Made by a program: the position numbers and the translations under genes. The notes below the pieces were generated by a model. The model was not told the DNA's origin and searched no databases. It was given only the letters and a program-made list of their open reading frames with translations. From contig OMXE01000012.1 of assembly GCA_900314935.1 (NCBI GenBank), forward strand, positions 1 through 64,000: a DNA stretch of 64,000 nucleotides, in the 5' to 3' direction. Origin of the DNA: an uncultured Prevotella sp. (GTDB lineage: Bacteria > Bacteroidota > Bacteroidia > Bacteroidales > Bacteroidaceae). Of this stretch, positions 26,238-37,120 are shown piece after piece. Every line of letters begins with the position of its first letter. The stretch's first letter is position 1.

Positions 26238-27923
26238 TTATGTACCACAGAAGAAAAGTACAATGATCTGGGCGGTGAAGATGCGTAGGAACATCGCGAG
26301 AGGATACACCGTGGAGTAACCCACGGCAGGTGCTTCCTTGGAACATACGCTGTTGGCGTAGGCCAATGCGGGCGGATCGGTATAGCTACCGGCAAGCATA
26401 CCCATGATGGTGAAGTAATTGAACTTATAGTGCTTGCGGGCAATGGTACCTACTATTAATATAGGTATGATGGTGATGAGCACACCGGATAGCACATACA
26501 GCAATCCGTCGCCTTGCACCACGGTCTCCCAGAACCCGTTACCTGCCTTGATGCCCACGCTGGCGAGGAAGAGTACAAGACCGATCTCGCGCAACATCAT
26601 ATTGGCACTGGTGGTGGTATAGGTAACCAGTCGTATCTTATAGCCGTAACGACCGATAAGGATGGCAATGATCAGCGGACCGCCTGCAATACCGAGCTTC
26701 ACGGGAATGGGCATGCCGGGAATGGCGAAGGGTAACGACCCGAAGATGATGCCGATGATGATACCGATGAAGATGGTGGCGATGTTCGGGGCATTCAACC
26801 GGTGGGCGGAGTTACCCATCAGATTGGTGACACGGTTCACTGCATCCTCTGGACCCACCACCATGATACGGTCGCCTACCTGCAGCGGCAGACTGACACT
26901 GGCGAAGAGATCCATGCCATGACGGGTGACACGGGTGACATTCACGCCGTGCACACTGGAGAAATGCATCTTGCCTAAGGTCTTACCGTTGATGGACGGG
27001 TTGGTGATGACGATGCGACGACTCACCATAGGCATGTCCTGCTGTTCCCAGTCGATCTCGATCTCAGGACCGATGAAGGCGATGATGGCTTCGGCATCTG
27101 CCTCGGCACACACGATGTTCAGCTGGTCGTCGAGATGGAAGATGGTGTCGCGGTTGGGAATGCTCACATGACCGTCGTGCAGGATGCGTGAGCAAACGAA
27201 ATCACGGTTCAGGAAATCATGCACCTGAAGCATGGTCTTACCTTCAAGGTAGTTGTTCGTTACCTTCAGACGCAGACGGTAGGGCTTGACATTACCGTTG
27301 TCCTCATCCTCCTCAGCCAGTCTTCTCTCCTCGTTGGCGAACTTGATACCGCAGAGATAACGGATGGCGATGGTGGCACCGATGATGCCGAGTACACCTA
27401 ACGGATAGGCACAGGCATAACCAGAGGCGATCTGCGGGACATTATCCGTGAACACACTGGTGAGTGCCTCATTGGCAGCACCCAGACCAGGGGTGTTGGT
27501 GACAGCACCATAGAGCGTACCTACCAACATGGGAAGGTTGTTGGGATCGGAGGTGTCGAAAAAGAGATAGTAACAGCCGAACATCACAGCGATGTTCAAT
27601 AGGATGGCGGCAGTGGCCAAGCCATTCAACTGAATGCCTGCCTTGCCGAAACTCTCGAAGAAACCGGGTCCTACCTGCATACCGATCATGAAGACGAACA
27701 GTACCAGACCGAAGTCTTGCACGAAGGTGAGGATGTCAATAGGCGCGGTGAAGCCGATGTGTCCTGCCAAGATACCGATGAACAGAACGAAGGTGACACC
27801 TAACGAGATGCCGCCCACCTTTACTTTTCCTAATAAGACACCAATGGCAATGACGATAGAGTACAGTAGTACGATGTGCGCCACCGATTGCGTGTTTGTG
27901 AAAATTTCTATTATCCAATCCAT
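26238..27923 (-). CDS. AspT/YidE-type transporter with two TrkA-C domains
   Basis: A 561-residue membrane protein with a first block of membrane helices (about 1-170), two cytoplasmic RCK_C/TrkA-C domains (about 205-370, with [27 protein letters not shown] in the first) and a second block of helices (about 385-561). This is the aspartate-alanine exchanger family, whose natural substrates are mostly unknown outside AspT. It heads the decarboxylase gene cluster, so a dicarboxylate or amino acid is a reasonable guess. A promoter box lies at 27986-27993. Confidence 0.82.
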   Translation of the reverse strand: MDWIIEIFTNTQSVAHIVLLYSIVIAIGVLLGKVKVGGISLGVTFVLFIGILAGHIGFTAPIDILTFVQDFGLVLFVFMIGMQVGPGFFESFGKAGIQLNGLATAAILLNIAVMFGCYYLFFDTSDPNNLPMLVGTLYGAVTNTPGLGAANEALTSVFTDNVPQIASGYACAYPLGVLGIIGATIAIRYLCGIKFANEERRLAEEDEDNGNVKPYRLRLKVTNNYLEGKTMLQVHDFLNRDFVCSRILHDGHVSIPNRDTIFHLDDQLNIVCAEADAEAIIAFIGPEIEIDWEQQDMPMVSRRIVITNPSINGKTLGKMHFSSVHGVNVTRVTRHGMDLFASVSLPLQVGDRIMVVGPEDAVNRVTNLMGNSAHRLNAPNIATIFIGIIIGIIFGSLPFAIPGMPIPVKLGIAGGPLIIAILIGRYGYKIRLVTYTTTSANMMLREIGLVLFLASVGIKAGNGFWETVVQGDGLLYVLSGVLITIIPILIVGTIARKHYKFNYFTIMGMLAGSYTDPPALAYANSVCSKEAPAVGYSTVYPLAMFLRIFTAQIIVLFFCGT

Positions 27924-27985
27924 AACATATTCCGTATGATGAAAGGGAAGATGGTCATCTCTCCTTTAAAATCGCAAATTTGGTG

Positions 27986-28126
27986 CAAAGGTAGTCATAA
28001 AATACTCATTTGAAGAATTTTTGTGCATTTTTTTTAGGTCGGGTGGGGCGTTTTTGAATTTTTAATGATTAAATATAATTTTCTTCGATGGAAAGTATGG
28101 TATCTCAGAAAAAAAGTATATCTTTG
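27986..28126. promoter_or_regulatory. Divergent promoters of the transporter and mutA
   Basis: Minus strand: TACCTTTG at 27993-27986 for the transporter. Plus strand: TATCTTTG at 28119-28126 for mutA, with TATG 19 bases upstream as a weak -33. The mutA leader is about 80 bases. The region between is AT-rich with a run of T near 28030. Confidence 0.6.
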
Positions 28127-28211
28127 CAACGTAGAATGAAGTTTAACGGGAATCTCTTCCGCTAGTCATGAATAATCACTTTAATAACTTACAATAATAC
28201 ACAAAGTTGCT

Positions 28212-30071
28212 ATGTCAAACAGTAAAGAAAAACTCTTTACCGAGTTTCAGGCACCAACCACTCAGGAGTGGCTGGACAAGATCGAAGTGGATCTGAAAGG
28301 TGCCGATTTCAACAAAAAACTGGTATGGAGGACCAATGAAGGATTTAATGTACAGCCTTTCTATCGCAGAGAGGATGTGCTGAAACTGAAGACACCGGAT
28401 TCCCTGCCGGGTGAGTTCCCCTTCGTACGTGGAAACAAGAAGGACGACAACACTTGGTACATCCGTCAGGACATCGTGGCCGACGATGCTGCCGAGGCGA
28501 ACAAGAAAGCACTCGACATCCTGAACAAGGGAATCGACTCGCTGGGATTCTACATCCCTGGTGAGAAGGTGAGTGCCGCGTTCATCGAGACGCTGCTCGA
28601 CCAGATCTTATGCGACATCGTGGAGGTGAACTTCCACACCTGTCAGCGCCATGCGCTCGAACTGGCTCAGATCCTGACTGCCTATTTCGAGAAGAAGGGG
28701 TATGACAAGGAGAAGGTTGTCGGCTCTATCGACTTCGACCCGATGAAGAAGATGGTGATGAAGGGTAAGGATACGAGCGAAGTGCTGGCCACTGCACCAC
28801 AGCTGGTGGAGGCACTGAAGGACTATCCGCAGTTCCGCTGTATCTGTGTGAACACCGTGGCATTGAACAATGCAGGTGCTTACATCGTACAGGAACTGGG
28901 CTACGCCCTGGCTTGGGGTAATGAGTATCTGCAGCAGCTGGTGGATGCTGGCGTGGATGTGGATCTCGCGGCCAAGAAGATCAAGTTCAACATGGGCGTA
29001 TCCGAGAACTATTTCATGGAACTGGCCAAGTTCCGTGCAGCCCGTATGCTTTGGGCACAGATCGTGAAACAGTATGAGCCGAAGTGCGACTGCGCTTGTA
29101 AGATGTGTGTCAATGCCGTGACATCGGAGTATAACCAGACCTTGTTCGACTCGTATGTGAACCTGTTGCGCTCACAGACCGAGGCGATGAGTGCTGCCCT
29201 TGCTGGCGTTCATTCAATGGTGGTGACTCCGTTCGATGTGACCTATGAGGCACCGACCGACTTCTCTGAGCGTATAGCCCGTAACCAGCAGCTGCTGCTG
29301 AAGGAGGAATGTCACTTCAATACGGTGGTTGACCCAGGTGCAGGCTCTTACTATGTGGAGCACCTCACCGACAGTTTGGCCGTGGAGGGCTGGAAGATCT
29401 TCCTCAAGGTAGAGGAGGAGGGTGGTTTCCTCGCAGCTGTCAAGGCGGGTACCATCCAGGACGATATCAATGCGACCAACGTGAAACGTCATGGCGATGC
29501 TGCCAAGCGCAAGGAGTTCCTGCTGGGAACGAACCAGTTCCCGAACTTCACCGAGAAGAGCGAGGGTAAGCGTGCTGTAGGCTGCGGTTGTTGCTGCGGT
29601 AAAGCAAAAGACAGTAGCGAGCCTGCATTCAAGGCGATCTCGTCCACTCGTTTGGCTGCCGACTTCGAAGACCTGCGTATCCATACTGAAGAGACGAAGG
29701 TTCCTGTGGCCTTCATGCTGACCATCGGTAACCTGGCCATGCGTCAGGCTCGTGCTCAGTTCTCTTGTAACTTCCTGGCTTGTGCTGGCTATAAGGTGAT
29801 TGATAACCTGGGCTTCAAGACCGTTGAGGAGGGTGTGGATGCTGCGTTGGAGGCTAAGGCCGACATCGTGGTGATCTGCTCTTCGGATGATGAGTATGCA
29901 GAGTATGCCATCCCCGCCTTCAAGTATCTTGACGGACGGGCTATGTTCGTTGTTGCTGGTGCTCCGGCATGCATGGACGACCTGAAGGCTGCTGGTATTG
30001 AGAACTTCATCCACGTTCGTTGCAACGTGCTGGAGACATTGAAAGAGTATAATCAGAAACTTGGTATCTAA
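28212..30071 (+). CDS. mutA: Methylmalonyl-CoA mutase small subunit
   Basis: A 619-residue subunit that pairs with MutB to interconvert succinyl-CoA and methylmalonyl-CoA. As in other small subunits, the cobalamin-binding histidine region is degenerate at the C-terminus and the protein mainly supports the dimer. The protein has two cysteine clusters: residues 292, 294, 296 and 299 (CDCACKMC) and 458, 460, 461 and 462 (GCGCCCGK). The gene lies 16 bases before mutB and has its own promoter. It opens the succinate-to-propionate route with the decarboxylase across the divergent gap. Confidence 0.94.
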   Translation: MSNSKEKLFTEFQAPTTQEWLDKIEVDLKGADFNKKLVWRTNEGFNVQPFYRREDVLKLKTPDSLPGEFPFVRGNKKDDNTWYIRQDIVADDAAEANKKALDILNKGIDSLGFYIPGEKVSAAFIETLLDQILCDIVEVNFHTCQRHALELAQILTAYFEKKGYDKEKVVGSIDFDPMKKMVMKGKDTSEVLATAPQLVEALKDYPQFRCICVNTVALNNAGAYIVQELGYALAWGNEYLQQLVDAGVDVDLAAKKIKFNMGVSENYFMELAKFRAARMLWAQIVKQYEPKCDCACKMCVNAVTSEYNQTLFDSYVNLLRSQTEAMSAALAGVHSMVVTPFDVTYEAPTDFSERIARNQQLLLKEECHFNTVVDPGAGSYYVEHLTDSLAVEGWKIFLKVEEEGGFLAAVKAGTIQDDINATNVKRHGDAAKRKEFLLGTNQFPNFTEKSEGKRAVGCGCCCGKAKDSSEPAFKAISSTRLAADFEDLRIHTEETKVPVAFMLTIGNLAMRQARAQFSCNFLACAGYKVIDNLGFKTVEEGVDAALEAKADIVVICSSDDEYAEYAIPAFKYLDGRAMFVVAGAPACMDDLKAAGIENFIHVRCNVLETLKEYNQKLGI

Positions 30072-30087
30072 AGAATAGGAGGATTGA

Positions 30088-32256
30088 ATGATGCGTAAAC
30101 AATTTAACAATATTGATATCTATGCAGGCATCAAGGCTCAAGATGGTGCCAAGTGGCTGAAGGAGAACAACATTGTGCCTACCTGGAAGACACCGGAGCA
30201 TATTGAGGTTCGTCCTGTATATACTAAAGAGGATCTGGAGGGTATGGAGCACCTCGACTTCACAGCGGGTATTCCACCGTTCCTGCGCGGTCCGTATTCC
30301 ATGATGTATCCGTTCCGTCCGTGGACCATCCGTCAGTATGCCGGATTCTCCACAGCTGAGGAGTCGAACGCGTTCTATCGCCGTAACCTGGCTTCCGGTC
30401 AGAAGGGTCTTTCCGTGGCCTTCGACCTGCCGACTCACCGTGGTTATGACCCCGACAACCCCCGTGTGGTAGGTGATGTGGGTAAGGCTGGTGTGTCTAT
30501 CTGCTCACTGGAGAATATGAAGGTGCTCTTCGCAGGTATCCCTCTGAACAAGATGTCGGTGTCCATGACCATGAACGGTGGTGTGCTCCCCATCCTGGCC
30601 TTCTATATCAATGCCGGTCTGGAGCAGGGTGCTCAGCTTGAAGAGATGGCTGGAACCATCCAGAACGATATTCTGAAGGAGTTCATGGTGCGTAACACCT
30701 ATATCTATCCGCCTGCCTTCTCAATGAAGATCATTGCTGATATCTTCGAGTACACCTCACAGTTCATGCCGAAGTTCAACTCTATCTCTATCTCTGGCTA
30801 TCACATGCAGGAGGCTGGTGCTACGGCTGACATCGAGTTGGCTTATACATTGGCCGACGGTATGGATTACCTCCGCACCGGTGTGAACGCTGGTATCCCG
30901 GTGGATAAGTTCGCTCCGCGTCTGTCGTTCTTCTGGGCTATCGGTATGAACCACTTCATGGAGATTGCGAAGATGCGTGCCGGTCGTTTGCTCTGGGCAA
31001 AGATCGTGAAGAGCTTCGGAGCCGAGAACCCGAAGTCGTTGGCACTGCGTACACACTCACAGACCTCCGGATGGTCGCTCACCGAGCAAGATCCGTTCAA
31101 TAACGTGGGTCGTACGTGTATCGAGGCCATGGCAGCCGTGCTGGGTCATACCCAGTCGTTGCATACCAACGCCTTGGACGAGGCTATCGCATTGCCTACC
31201 GACTTCTCCGCCCGTATTGCCCGTAATACGCAGATCTATATCCAGAACGAGACCAAGGTGTGTAAGCAGATCGACCCATGGGCAGGCTCCTACTATGTGG
31301 AGACACTGACCAACGAGCTGGTGCACAAGGCATGGGAGCATATCCAGGAGATTGAGAAGCTGGGTGGTATGGCCAAGGCCATCGAGACGGGTCTGCCGAA
31401 GATGCGTATCGAGGAGGCTGCAGCCCGTACCCAGGCACGTATCGACTCAGGTGTACAGACCATCGTAGGTACGAACAAGTACCGTCTGGATCATGAGGAT
31501 CCGATCGATATCTTGGAGGTGGACAACACCGCCGTACGTCTGCAGCAGGAGGAGAGTCTGAAGGAGCTCCGCGCTAATCGTGACGAGGCTGCTTGTCAAG
31601 CTGCTCTGAAGGAAATCACCGAGTGCGTGCGTGAGTTCTCTGAAGGTAAGAAGAGTAAGGACAACCTGCTGGCTCTCGCCGTGAAGGCTGCTGGCTTGCG
31701 TTGTACCTTGGGTGAGATCAGTGATGCCTGCGAAGAGATCGTGGGTCGTTATAAAGCAGTAATCAGAACCATTTCAGGCGTGTATAGTTCAGAATCAAAG
31801 AACGACTCAGACTTTGAGAAAGCCTGTGCGTTGACAGAAGAGTTTGCCAAGAAGGAAGGTCGCCGTCCGCGTATCTTCGTGGCGAAGATGGGACAGGACG
31901 GTCATGACCGTGGCGCGAAAGTGGTTGCTACCGGATATGCCGACTGTGGCTTCGACGTGGATATGGGACCGCTGTTCCAGACTCCGGCAGAGGCTGCCCG
32001 TGAGGCAGTGGAGAACGATGTACATATCGTAGGTGCATCGTCGTTGGCTGCAGGACATAAGACCCTCATTCCTCAGTTGATCGAAGAACTGAAAAAGCTT
32101 GGGCGTGAGGATATTATGGTTATCGCAGGTGGTGTGATTCCTGCGCAGGACTACGACTTCCTTTACAAGGCTGGCGTAGCTGCCATCTTCGGTCCTGGTA
32201 CCTCCGTGGCAAAGGCCGCAGTGGAGATGATGAACATCCTGCTCGATAAAGAGTAG
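30088..32256 (+). CDS. mutB: Methylmalonyl-CoA mutase large subunit
   Basis: A 722-residue catalytic subunit. It has the adenosylcobalamin DxHxxG motif with Asp604, His606 and Gly609 ([11 protein letters not shown]), and a TIM-barrel half with [15 protein letters not shown] and other family segments. It rearranges the carbon skeleton in propionate formation. The gene begins ATGATG, so either Met is possible. A strong hairpin terminator follows at 32273-32303. No MeaB/ArgK-type chaperone gene is in the window. Confidence 0.96.
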   Translation: MMRKQFNNIDIYAGIKAQDGAKWLKENNIVPTWKTPEHIEVRPVYTKEDLEGMEHLDFTAGIPPFLRGPYSMMYPFRPWTIRQYAGFSTAEESNAFYRRNLASGQKGLSVAFDLPTHRGYDPDNPRVVGDVGKAGVSICSLENMKVLFAGIPLNKMSVSMTMNGGVLPILAFYINAGLEQGAQLEEMAGTIQNDILKEFMVRNTYIYPPAFSMKIIADIFEYTSQFMPKFNSISISGYHMQEAGATADIELAYTLADGMDYLRTGVNAGIPVDKFAPRLSFFWAIGMNHFMEIAKMRAGRLLWAKIVKSFGAENPKSLALRTHSQTSGWSLTEQDPFNNVGRTCIEAMAAVLGHTQSLHTNALDEAIALPTDFSARIARNTQIYIQNETKVCKQIDPWAGSYYVETLTNELVHKAWEHIQEIEKLGGMAKAIETGLPKMRIEEAAARTQARIDSGVQTIVGTNKYRLDHEDPIDILEVDNTAVRLQQEESLKELRANRDEAACQAALKEITECVREFSEGKKSKDNLLALAVKAAGLRCTLGEISDACEEIVGRYKAVIRTISGVYSSESKNDSDFEKACALTEEFAKKEGRRPRIFVAKMGQDGHDRGAKVVATGYADCGFDVDMGPLFQTPAEAAREAVENDVHIVGASSLAAGHKTLIPQLIEELKKLGREDIMVIAGGVIPAQDYDFLYKAGVAAIFGPGTSVAKAAVEMMNILLDKE

Positions 32257-32272
32257 ATCAATAAGGTGTAAC

Positions 32273-32303
32273 AAAAAAGGCTCCCACATCGGGAGCCTTT
32301 TTT
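32273..32303. terminator. Bidirectional hairpin terminator after mutB and pgk
   Basis: A GGCTCCC stem, ACATC loop and GGGAGCC stem, flanked by six A on one side and six T on the other, so it can stop transcription both from mutB and from pgk on the other strand. Confidence 0.92.
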
Positions 32304-32373
32304 ATTGTGAAACTCTTATTGTTCTCGCTTAATCGTTTCCTTTGATAGCTGCATGATATGCACCTTTCAAAGG

Positions 32374-33645
32374 TTACTCACCTTTGATAGCTGCTACACC
32401 AGGAAGCACCTTTCCCTCGATGGCCTCGAGAAGAGCACCACCACCGGTAGAGATATAAGAAACCTGGTCGGCCAGACCGAACTTGTTGACACAAGCTACA
32501 GAGTCACCACCACCAATCAGTGAGAAAGCACCCTCGGCTGTTGCCTTGGCGATAGCCTCACCGATAGCACGGCTACCTGCTGTGAAAGCATCACACTCGA
32601 ACACACCGGCAGGACCGTTCCACAGGATGGTCTTGGCACCCTTGATAGCCTCGGCAAATGCCTTCTGACTCTCAGGACCGGCATCAACACCCTCGAAACC
32701 TGCGGGAACCTTGTTGGCAGGACAGGTAATGATCTCAGCACCTTCCTTAACAGTCATCGTACCGAAGTCGAGACCGTTGGTAGCAGTACAGTCGGAACCG
32801 AGCACGAGCTCAACGCCGTTCTTCTTAGCCAGCTCCTCAACGCCCAAAGCCACATCCAGCTTGTCGAGCTCAACGATAGAATCACCGATCTCACCATTGT
32901 GAGCCTTGGCGAAGGTGTAGGTCATACCACCGCAGAGGATGAGCTTGTCAACCTTACCCAGCAGGTTCTCGATGATACCGATCTTGGAAGAAACCTTTGA
33001 ACCACCCATGATGGCTACGAACGGACGGTTGATGTTGCTGAGCACGTTGTCAACAGCCTTTACCTCTTTCTCCATCAGCAGACCCAGCATCTTGTTGTCA
33101 GCATCGAAGTAGTCGGCGATGACAGCAGTAGAAGCATGCTTGCGGTGAGCAGTACCGAAGGCATCCATCACATAGCAGTCAGCATAAGAAGCCAGTGTCT
33201 TGGCGAACTCTTTCTGAGAAGCCTTCATGGCCTTCTTTGCCTCATCGTACTCAGGAGTACCCTTCTCAACACCTACGGGCTTACCTTCCTCCTCGGGATA
33301 GTAGCGCAGGTTCTCCAGCAGCAGAGCCTCACCCATCTTCAGGGCAGCGGCAGCATCAGCAGCCTTAGCGCAGTCGGGAGCGAAAGCAACGGGAACACCG
33401 AGAGCCTTCTCCACAGCCTCGCGGATCTGTCCGAGTGACAGCTTGGGGTTCACCTTTCCTTTGGGCTTACCCATGTGACTCATGATGATGGTGGCACCAC
33501 CGTCAGCCAGGATCTTCTTCAGGGTAGGGAGGGCACCGCGAATGCGGGTGTCGTCTGTGATCTTACCATTCTCATCGAGGGGTACGTTGAAATCTACACG
33601 TACGATTGCCTTCTTACCGGCAAAGTTGAATTCGTTAATTGTCAT
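32374..33645 (-). CDS. pgk: Phosphoglycerate kinase
   Basis: A 423-residue glycolytic enzyme that makes ATP from 1,3-bisphosphoglycerate. It begins [27 protein letters not shown], with the substrate-binding [16 protein letters not shown] and GGSKVSSKI motifs and the GGGDSVA nucleotide loop. The open frame extends over 300 bases further upstream; the ATG at 33645 is correct. The gene stands alone, ahead of the terminator shared with mutB. Confidence 0.97.
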   Translation of the reverse strand: MTINEFNFAGKKAIVRVDFNVPLDENGKITDDTRIRGALPTLKKILADGGATIIMSHMGKPKGKVNPKLSLGQIREAVEKALGVPVAFAPDCAKAADAAAALKMGEALLLENLRYYPEEEGKPVGVEKGTPEYDEAKKAMKASQKEFAKTLASYADCYVMDAFGTAHRKHASTAVIADYFDADNKMLGLLMEKEVKAVDNVLSNINRPFVAIMGGSKVSSKIGIIENLLGKVDKLILCGGMTYTFAKAHNGEIGDSIVELDKLDVALGVEELAKKNGVELVLGSDCTATNGLDFGTMTVKEGAEIITCPANKVPAGFEGVDAGPESQKAFAEAIKGAKTILWNGPAGVFECDAFTAGSRAIGEAIAKATAEGAFSLIGGGDSVACVNKFGLADQVSYISTGGGALLEAIEGKVLPGVAAIKGE

Positions 33646-33783
33646 AACTTTAAATATTATTGGTTTGAATCTTCTTATCCTGTAAGCAGCTGCAAAATTA
33701 AGAAAATAAATTGAGATACATGCATATGGATGAAGAATTTCAATCTTTTTTGCATATCTGTTCCCGATTTGAGGGTAATACAA

Positions 33784-33820
33784 AAGAAAAGTCCCCAAGG
33801 TAGAGATACGCTTGGGGACT
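33784..33820 (-). terminator. Hairpin terminator of cysK
   Basis: On the minus strand AGTCCCCAAG pairs with CTTGGGGACT across ten bases and is followed by TTTTCTTTTG. It lies 16 bases after the cysK stop codon. Confidence 0.85.
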
Positions 33821-33835
33821 GTTCTTCGGAAACGT

Positions 33836-34783
33836 TTAGAGTGGGTACTCAGTGAAGGCGTAGAGCACGGTACTGAGATAGCGCTCTCCTGTATCGGGCA
33901 GGAGGACGACAATCTTCTTCCCTTTGTTCTCGGGACGCTTGGCCACCTCGATGGCTGCGAAGAGGGCAGCACCGGCGGAGATACCTACCAGCAGACCTTC
34001 CTGCTGGGCTACCTCACGACCCGTACGGATGGCATCGTCGTTCTCTACGTCGAACACCTCGTCGATCACCTCGGCATCATAGGTGTTGGGGATGAAGCCG
34101 GCACCGATACCCTGAATCTTATGCGGTCCGCTCTGACCGCCGTTCAGCACGGGAGATGATTTCGGTTCAACGGCAATGATCTTCACATTGGGATTCTGCT
34201 CCTTCAGGTACTTACCTGTACCAGAGATGGTACCGCCGGTACCTACACCGCCAATGAAGATATCTACCTGTCCGTCGGTATCTTTCCAGATCTCAGGTCC
34301 CGTGGTGGCATAATGCTTGGCGGGGTTAGCAGGGTTCTCGAACTGCTGGAGAATCACACTGCCTGGGATGGCAGCGCGCAACTCCTCGGCGGCGCGGATG
34401 GCACCTGGCATGCCGTCCTTACCAGAGGTGAGACGAACCTCGGCACCATAGGCCTTCACGAGGTTACGACGCTCCACGCTCATGGTCTCGGGCATGGTAA
34501 GGATAAGACGGTAGCCCTTAACGGCAGATACCAGAGCCAGTCCTACACCTGTATTACCCGATGTGGGTTCAATGATGGTTGCGCCGGGCTTCAAGATACC
34601 CTTTTCCTCTGCATCCTCAATCATGGCGAGGGCGATACGGTCCTTTACGCTGCCACCGGGGTTGAAAAACTCTACCTTGGCAATTACCGGGGTCTCCAGA
34701 CCCTTTGCCTGTGAATACTTGTTGAGCTCTAAAAGTGGGGTGTTGCCGACGAGCTCGGTCAGCTGTTTTGCAATCTTTGCCAT
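33836..34783 (-). CDS. cysK: Cysteine synthase A (O-acetylserine sulfhydrylase)
   Basis: A 315-residue PLP enzyme that makes cysteine from O-acetylserine and sulfide. Landmarks are [11 protein letters not shown], the PLP lysine in PGGSVKDR, the TSGNTG loop and [11 protein letters not shown]. It stands alone with its own terminator. Upstream is a promoter with a TACC-N8-GGTA dyad shared with other sulfur genes in this window, suggesting sulfur control. The spacing and dyad are described under that promoter. Confidence 0.96.
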   Translation of the reverse strand: MAKIAKQLTELVGNTPLLELNKYSQAKGLETPVIAKVEFFNPGGSVKDRIALAMIEDAEEKGILKPGATIIEPTSGNTGVGLALVSAVKGYRLILTMPETMSVERRNLVKAYGAEVRLTSGKDGMPGAIRAAEELRAAIPGSVILQQFENPANPAKHYATTGPEIWKDTDGQVDIFIGGVGTGGTISGTGKYLKEQNPNVKIIAVEPKSSPVLNGGQSGPHKIQGIGAGFIPNTYDAEVIDEVFDVENDDAIRTGREVAQQEGLLVGISAGAALFAAIEVAKRPENKGKKIVVLLPDTGERYLSTVLYAFTEYPL

Positions 34784-34853
34784 AGTCTTATCCTTTTTTA
34801 TATTATATAATGTATAATCTTTAATCTTTAATGTTTAATGTTTAATCACACTG

Positions 34854-34924
34854 CAAAGGTACGGCGTTTTTACTACGCTCACAATCCCCGTAATATGTCA
34901 TTCCACATACCAAAGGTTTGGTAT
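34854..34924 (-). promoter_or_regulatory. cysK promoter with the sulfur-regulon dyad
   Basis: Minus-strand TACCTTTG lies at 34861-34854, with ATTG 20 bases upstream. The dyad ATACC-N8-GGTAT (34907-34924, arms ATACCAAA and TTTGGTAT) has its downstream GGTA starting exactly 50 bases before the -7 box. A second, outer inverted repeat, CGTAATAT/ATATTACG (34890-34897, 34923-34930), surrounds it. The dyad sits beside the symporter stop codon. Confidence 0.75.
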
Positions 34925-34925
34925 A

Positions 34926-36131
34926 TTACGCCAAATCATGGTTTACCATGGCGCATACACAGGAGTCTGACCATACATTCTCTGCCGTTTCCACCATATC
35001 GATAATCGTATAGATGGGTAGGATGATGCCGAGAATGGCGATGGGAGCACCGATGCCCGACATCAGGGAGAGTGTCAGGAAGAAGCATCCCATGGGAACA
35101 CCAGCATTACCGACTGCAGAGACAACCGAGATGAGAATCCATAGCAAGATGGTGCTGAGGGTGAGGGGAGTACCGCCGTTCTGCATCACAAACAGTGAGG
35201 TGATGAGGATGAAGGCTGCGCAACCGTTCATGTTGATGGTCGTACAGATGGGTAGCACGAAGCGTGCAATCTCCTTACGGATGCCTGCTCGCTGCTCAGC
35301 CGATTCCATGGTGACGGGTAGGGTAGCGGCGCTGCTCTTGGTGAAGAGGGCCATCAGTACAGCAGGCATCATACGTCCTAAGATGTGGATAGGATTCAAT
35401 CCACGGATTAGGAGGAATAACGGGAGGATGATGAAGAACTGGATCACGTTTCCGCCCAATACCACCAGTACATACTTACCGATGGAATCTGCCACTACTC
35501 CAGCGCTGACCTGTGCTGCCAGTTGGGCCGAGAAGGCAAGAATACCCAGCGGCAGTGTCCAGATGAGTCCTCGAATCAACAGGAAAACCAAATCCTGCAA
35601 CCCTAACAGTCCTCTAACCACCACCTTCTTGTTCTCTGAATCAGGAAGTTTTGAGAGTCCGATACCCACGGCAAAAGCAATCAGCAACAGCGACAATACG
35701 TTACCTTCGAGGAAGGGTTTGACGATATTGTTGGGAACGACACTGAGGATATGGTCGTAGTAGGAGAGCTGCGTGTTGAGCGTTGTGAGTTGAACATTCT
35801 CTTCCTGAACCCCTTCAGCAGAAAGTGCTTCTGCCGGAAGGTTACCTGGGGCAACGATAGTGTAGAGCACAGCGCCAATGATGGCGGCTGCGAAAGTGGT
35901 GAGTAACGTATATAATAAGGTACGTGTAAAGACCTTGCCCGAACCTTTCGATCCGAAGGTAGCAAAGGTGGTGATTACCGCCAGCACAATGGTAGGCACG
36001 GCCAATAGCTGGAAGAGTCGTGTATAGACCGTAGCTACGAAGTTCATCAGCTGGTTCAGCCAGTCTAAACCTAACACTCCCAACACGGCACCCACCACAA
36101 GTGCGCCAATCCATAATACCGTTTTCTTCAT
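34926..36131 (-). CDS. SDF-family sodium:dicarboxylate or cystine symporter
   Basis: A 401-residue inner-membrane symporter of the glutamate transporter (SDF/DAACS) family. The re-entrant hairpin motifs (around SAATLPVTMESAE, the SSAATLP serine-rich hairpin) and the TINMNGCAAF unwound-helix signature are present. Members carry dicarboxylates, glutamate, serine/threonine or cystine. The gene lies between cysK and tcdA, and its promoter (TACCTTCG, 36162-36155) overlaps the sulfur dyad at 36185-36202. A TcyP-like cystine uptake role is therefore plausible but is inference. The substrate cannot be read from the sequence. Confidence 0.8.
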   Translation of the reverse strand: MKKTVLWIGALVVGAVLGVLGLDWLNQLMNFVATVYTRLFQLLAVPTIVLAVITTFATFGSKGSGKVFTRTLLYTLLTTFAAAIIGAVLYTIVAPGNLPAEALSAEGVQEENVQLTTLNTQLSYYDHILSVVPNNIVKPFLEGNVLSLLLIAFAVGIGLSKLPDSENKKVVVRGLLGLQDLVFLLIRGLIWTLPLGILAFSAQLAAQVSAGVVADSIGKYVLVVLGGNVIQFFIILPLFLLIRGLNPIHILGRMMPAVLMALFTKSSAATLPVTMESAEQRAGIRKEIARFVLPICTTINMNGCAAFILITSLFVMQNGGTPLTLSTILLWILISVVSAVGNAGVPMGCFFLTLSLMSGIGAPIAILGIILPIYTIIDMVETAENVWSDSCVCAMVNHDLA

Positions 36132-36154
36132 TTCTTCTTACCTTTATCTGGGTG

Positions 36155-36255
36155 CGAAGGTACGAAGTTTTACGGAAACAGGAAATACCATGTGTGTGGT
36201 ATTTTGAAAAATATGTATTCCAATGATGATATGTTTGGAAAAAGCAGTACCTTTG
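36155..36255. promoter_or_regulatory. Divergent symporter/tcdA promoters sharing one dyad
   Basis: The dyad ATACC-N8-GGTAT (36185-36202, with arms extending to AATACCA/TGGTATT) has its GGTA exactly 50 bases before the tcdA -7 box TACCTTTG (36248-36255). For the symporter (-7 TACCTTCG, 36162-36155, minus strand) the same dyad is centred 31-32 bases before the box, on top of the -33. One protein could thus act on both genes. The tcdA -33 itself is poor. Confidence 0.65.
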
Positions 36256-36284
36256 CACCGTTGAATAAAGACATTGGGAAGTCC

Positions 36285-37109
36285 ATGGCAATAGAGCAAG
36301 CAATATTCCGCAGATCGGAACTACTATTGGGTGACGAGGCGATGCGTTCCATCGCAGAGAAGCGTGTGATCATCTTCGGCGTGGGTGGAGTAGGCTCATG
36401 GTGCGCTGAGAGTCTGGTGCGCAGTGGTATCCGACAGCTGACCATCGTTGACTCCGACCGCGTATGTATCACCAATATCAACCGTCAGCTGATGGCCACC
36501 TCCAAGACCGTGGGTCAGGTGAAGGTGGATGTCCTGAAGGAGCGTCTGCTCAGCATCAATCCTTCAGCAGAGATTACGGCTATTCAACAGATCTTCACTG
36601 ACGAGACGGCCGAGAGTTTCCATCTTGAAACTTACGACTATATCATTGATGCCATCGACTCGCTGAAAGATAAGGCGCTGCTCATTTTGATGGCAACGAG
36701 TCTTCCCACAGATCGGGGGGATAGAGCACCTGCCAAGTTCTTTTCGTCGATGGGTGCTGCGTTGAAGTTAGATCCTACCCGCATCAAAACAGCAGAGTTC
36801 TGGAAGGTGCAGGGCGATCCGCTGGCCCGTGCCCTTCGCAACCGTTTCAAACGTAACAAGGTTTTCCCCAAACGTAAGTTCCAATGCGTCTATTCAGACG
36901 AACTGCTGCAGAACAAAGGTCATAACGCCACCTGCGGTACAGAACAGTGCGTGTGTCCTAAAGCAAAGATGGGCCCTGGCGATCCCTCGTTGCTTAATCA
37001 CGAGTGGTGTTCGTCAAAGGCCCAGATCAACGGTACCCTGGCTCACATCACCGCCATCTTCGGCTTTATGCTGGCGGGATTGGTGATCCAGGATATCGTT
37101 AAGTACTAA
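36285..37109 (+). CDS. tcdA: tRNA threonylcarbamoyladenosine dehydratase TcdA
   Basis: A 274-residue E1/ThiF-like ATPase that converts t6A to its cyclic form in tRNA. The nucleotide loop is GVGGVGSWCAE, with the later CVYSDE and AFFGFM-type C-terminal segment typical of TcdA rather than MoeB. The open frame extends to 36192, but the ATG at 36285 lies 30 bases after the promoter box and gives the usual length. In E. coli the protein partners with the CsdA/CsdE desulfurase. It is convergent with the amidohydrolase, 11 bases apart. Confidence 0.88.
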   Translation: MAIEQAIFRRSELLLGDEAMRSIAEKRVIIFGVGGVGSWCAESLVRSGIRQLTIVDSDRVCITNINRQLMATSKTVGQVKVDVLKERLLSINPSAEITAIQQIFTDETAESFHLETYDYIIDAIDSLKDKALLILMATSLPTDRGDRAPAKFFSSMGAALKLDPTRIKTAEFWKVQGDPLARALRNRFKRNKVFPKRKFQCVYSDELLQNKGHNATCGTEQCVCPKAKMGPGDPSLLNHEWCSSKAQINGTLAHITAIFGFMLAGLVIQDIVKY

Positions 37110-37120
37110 TCCTCTTTTCC

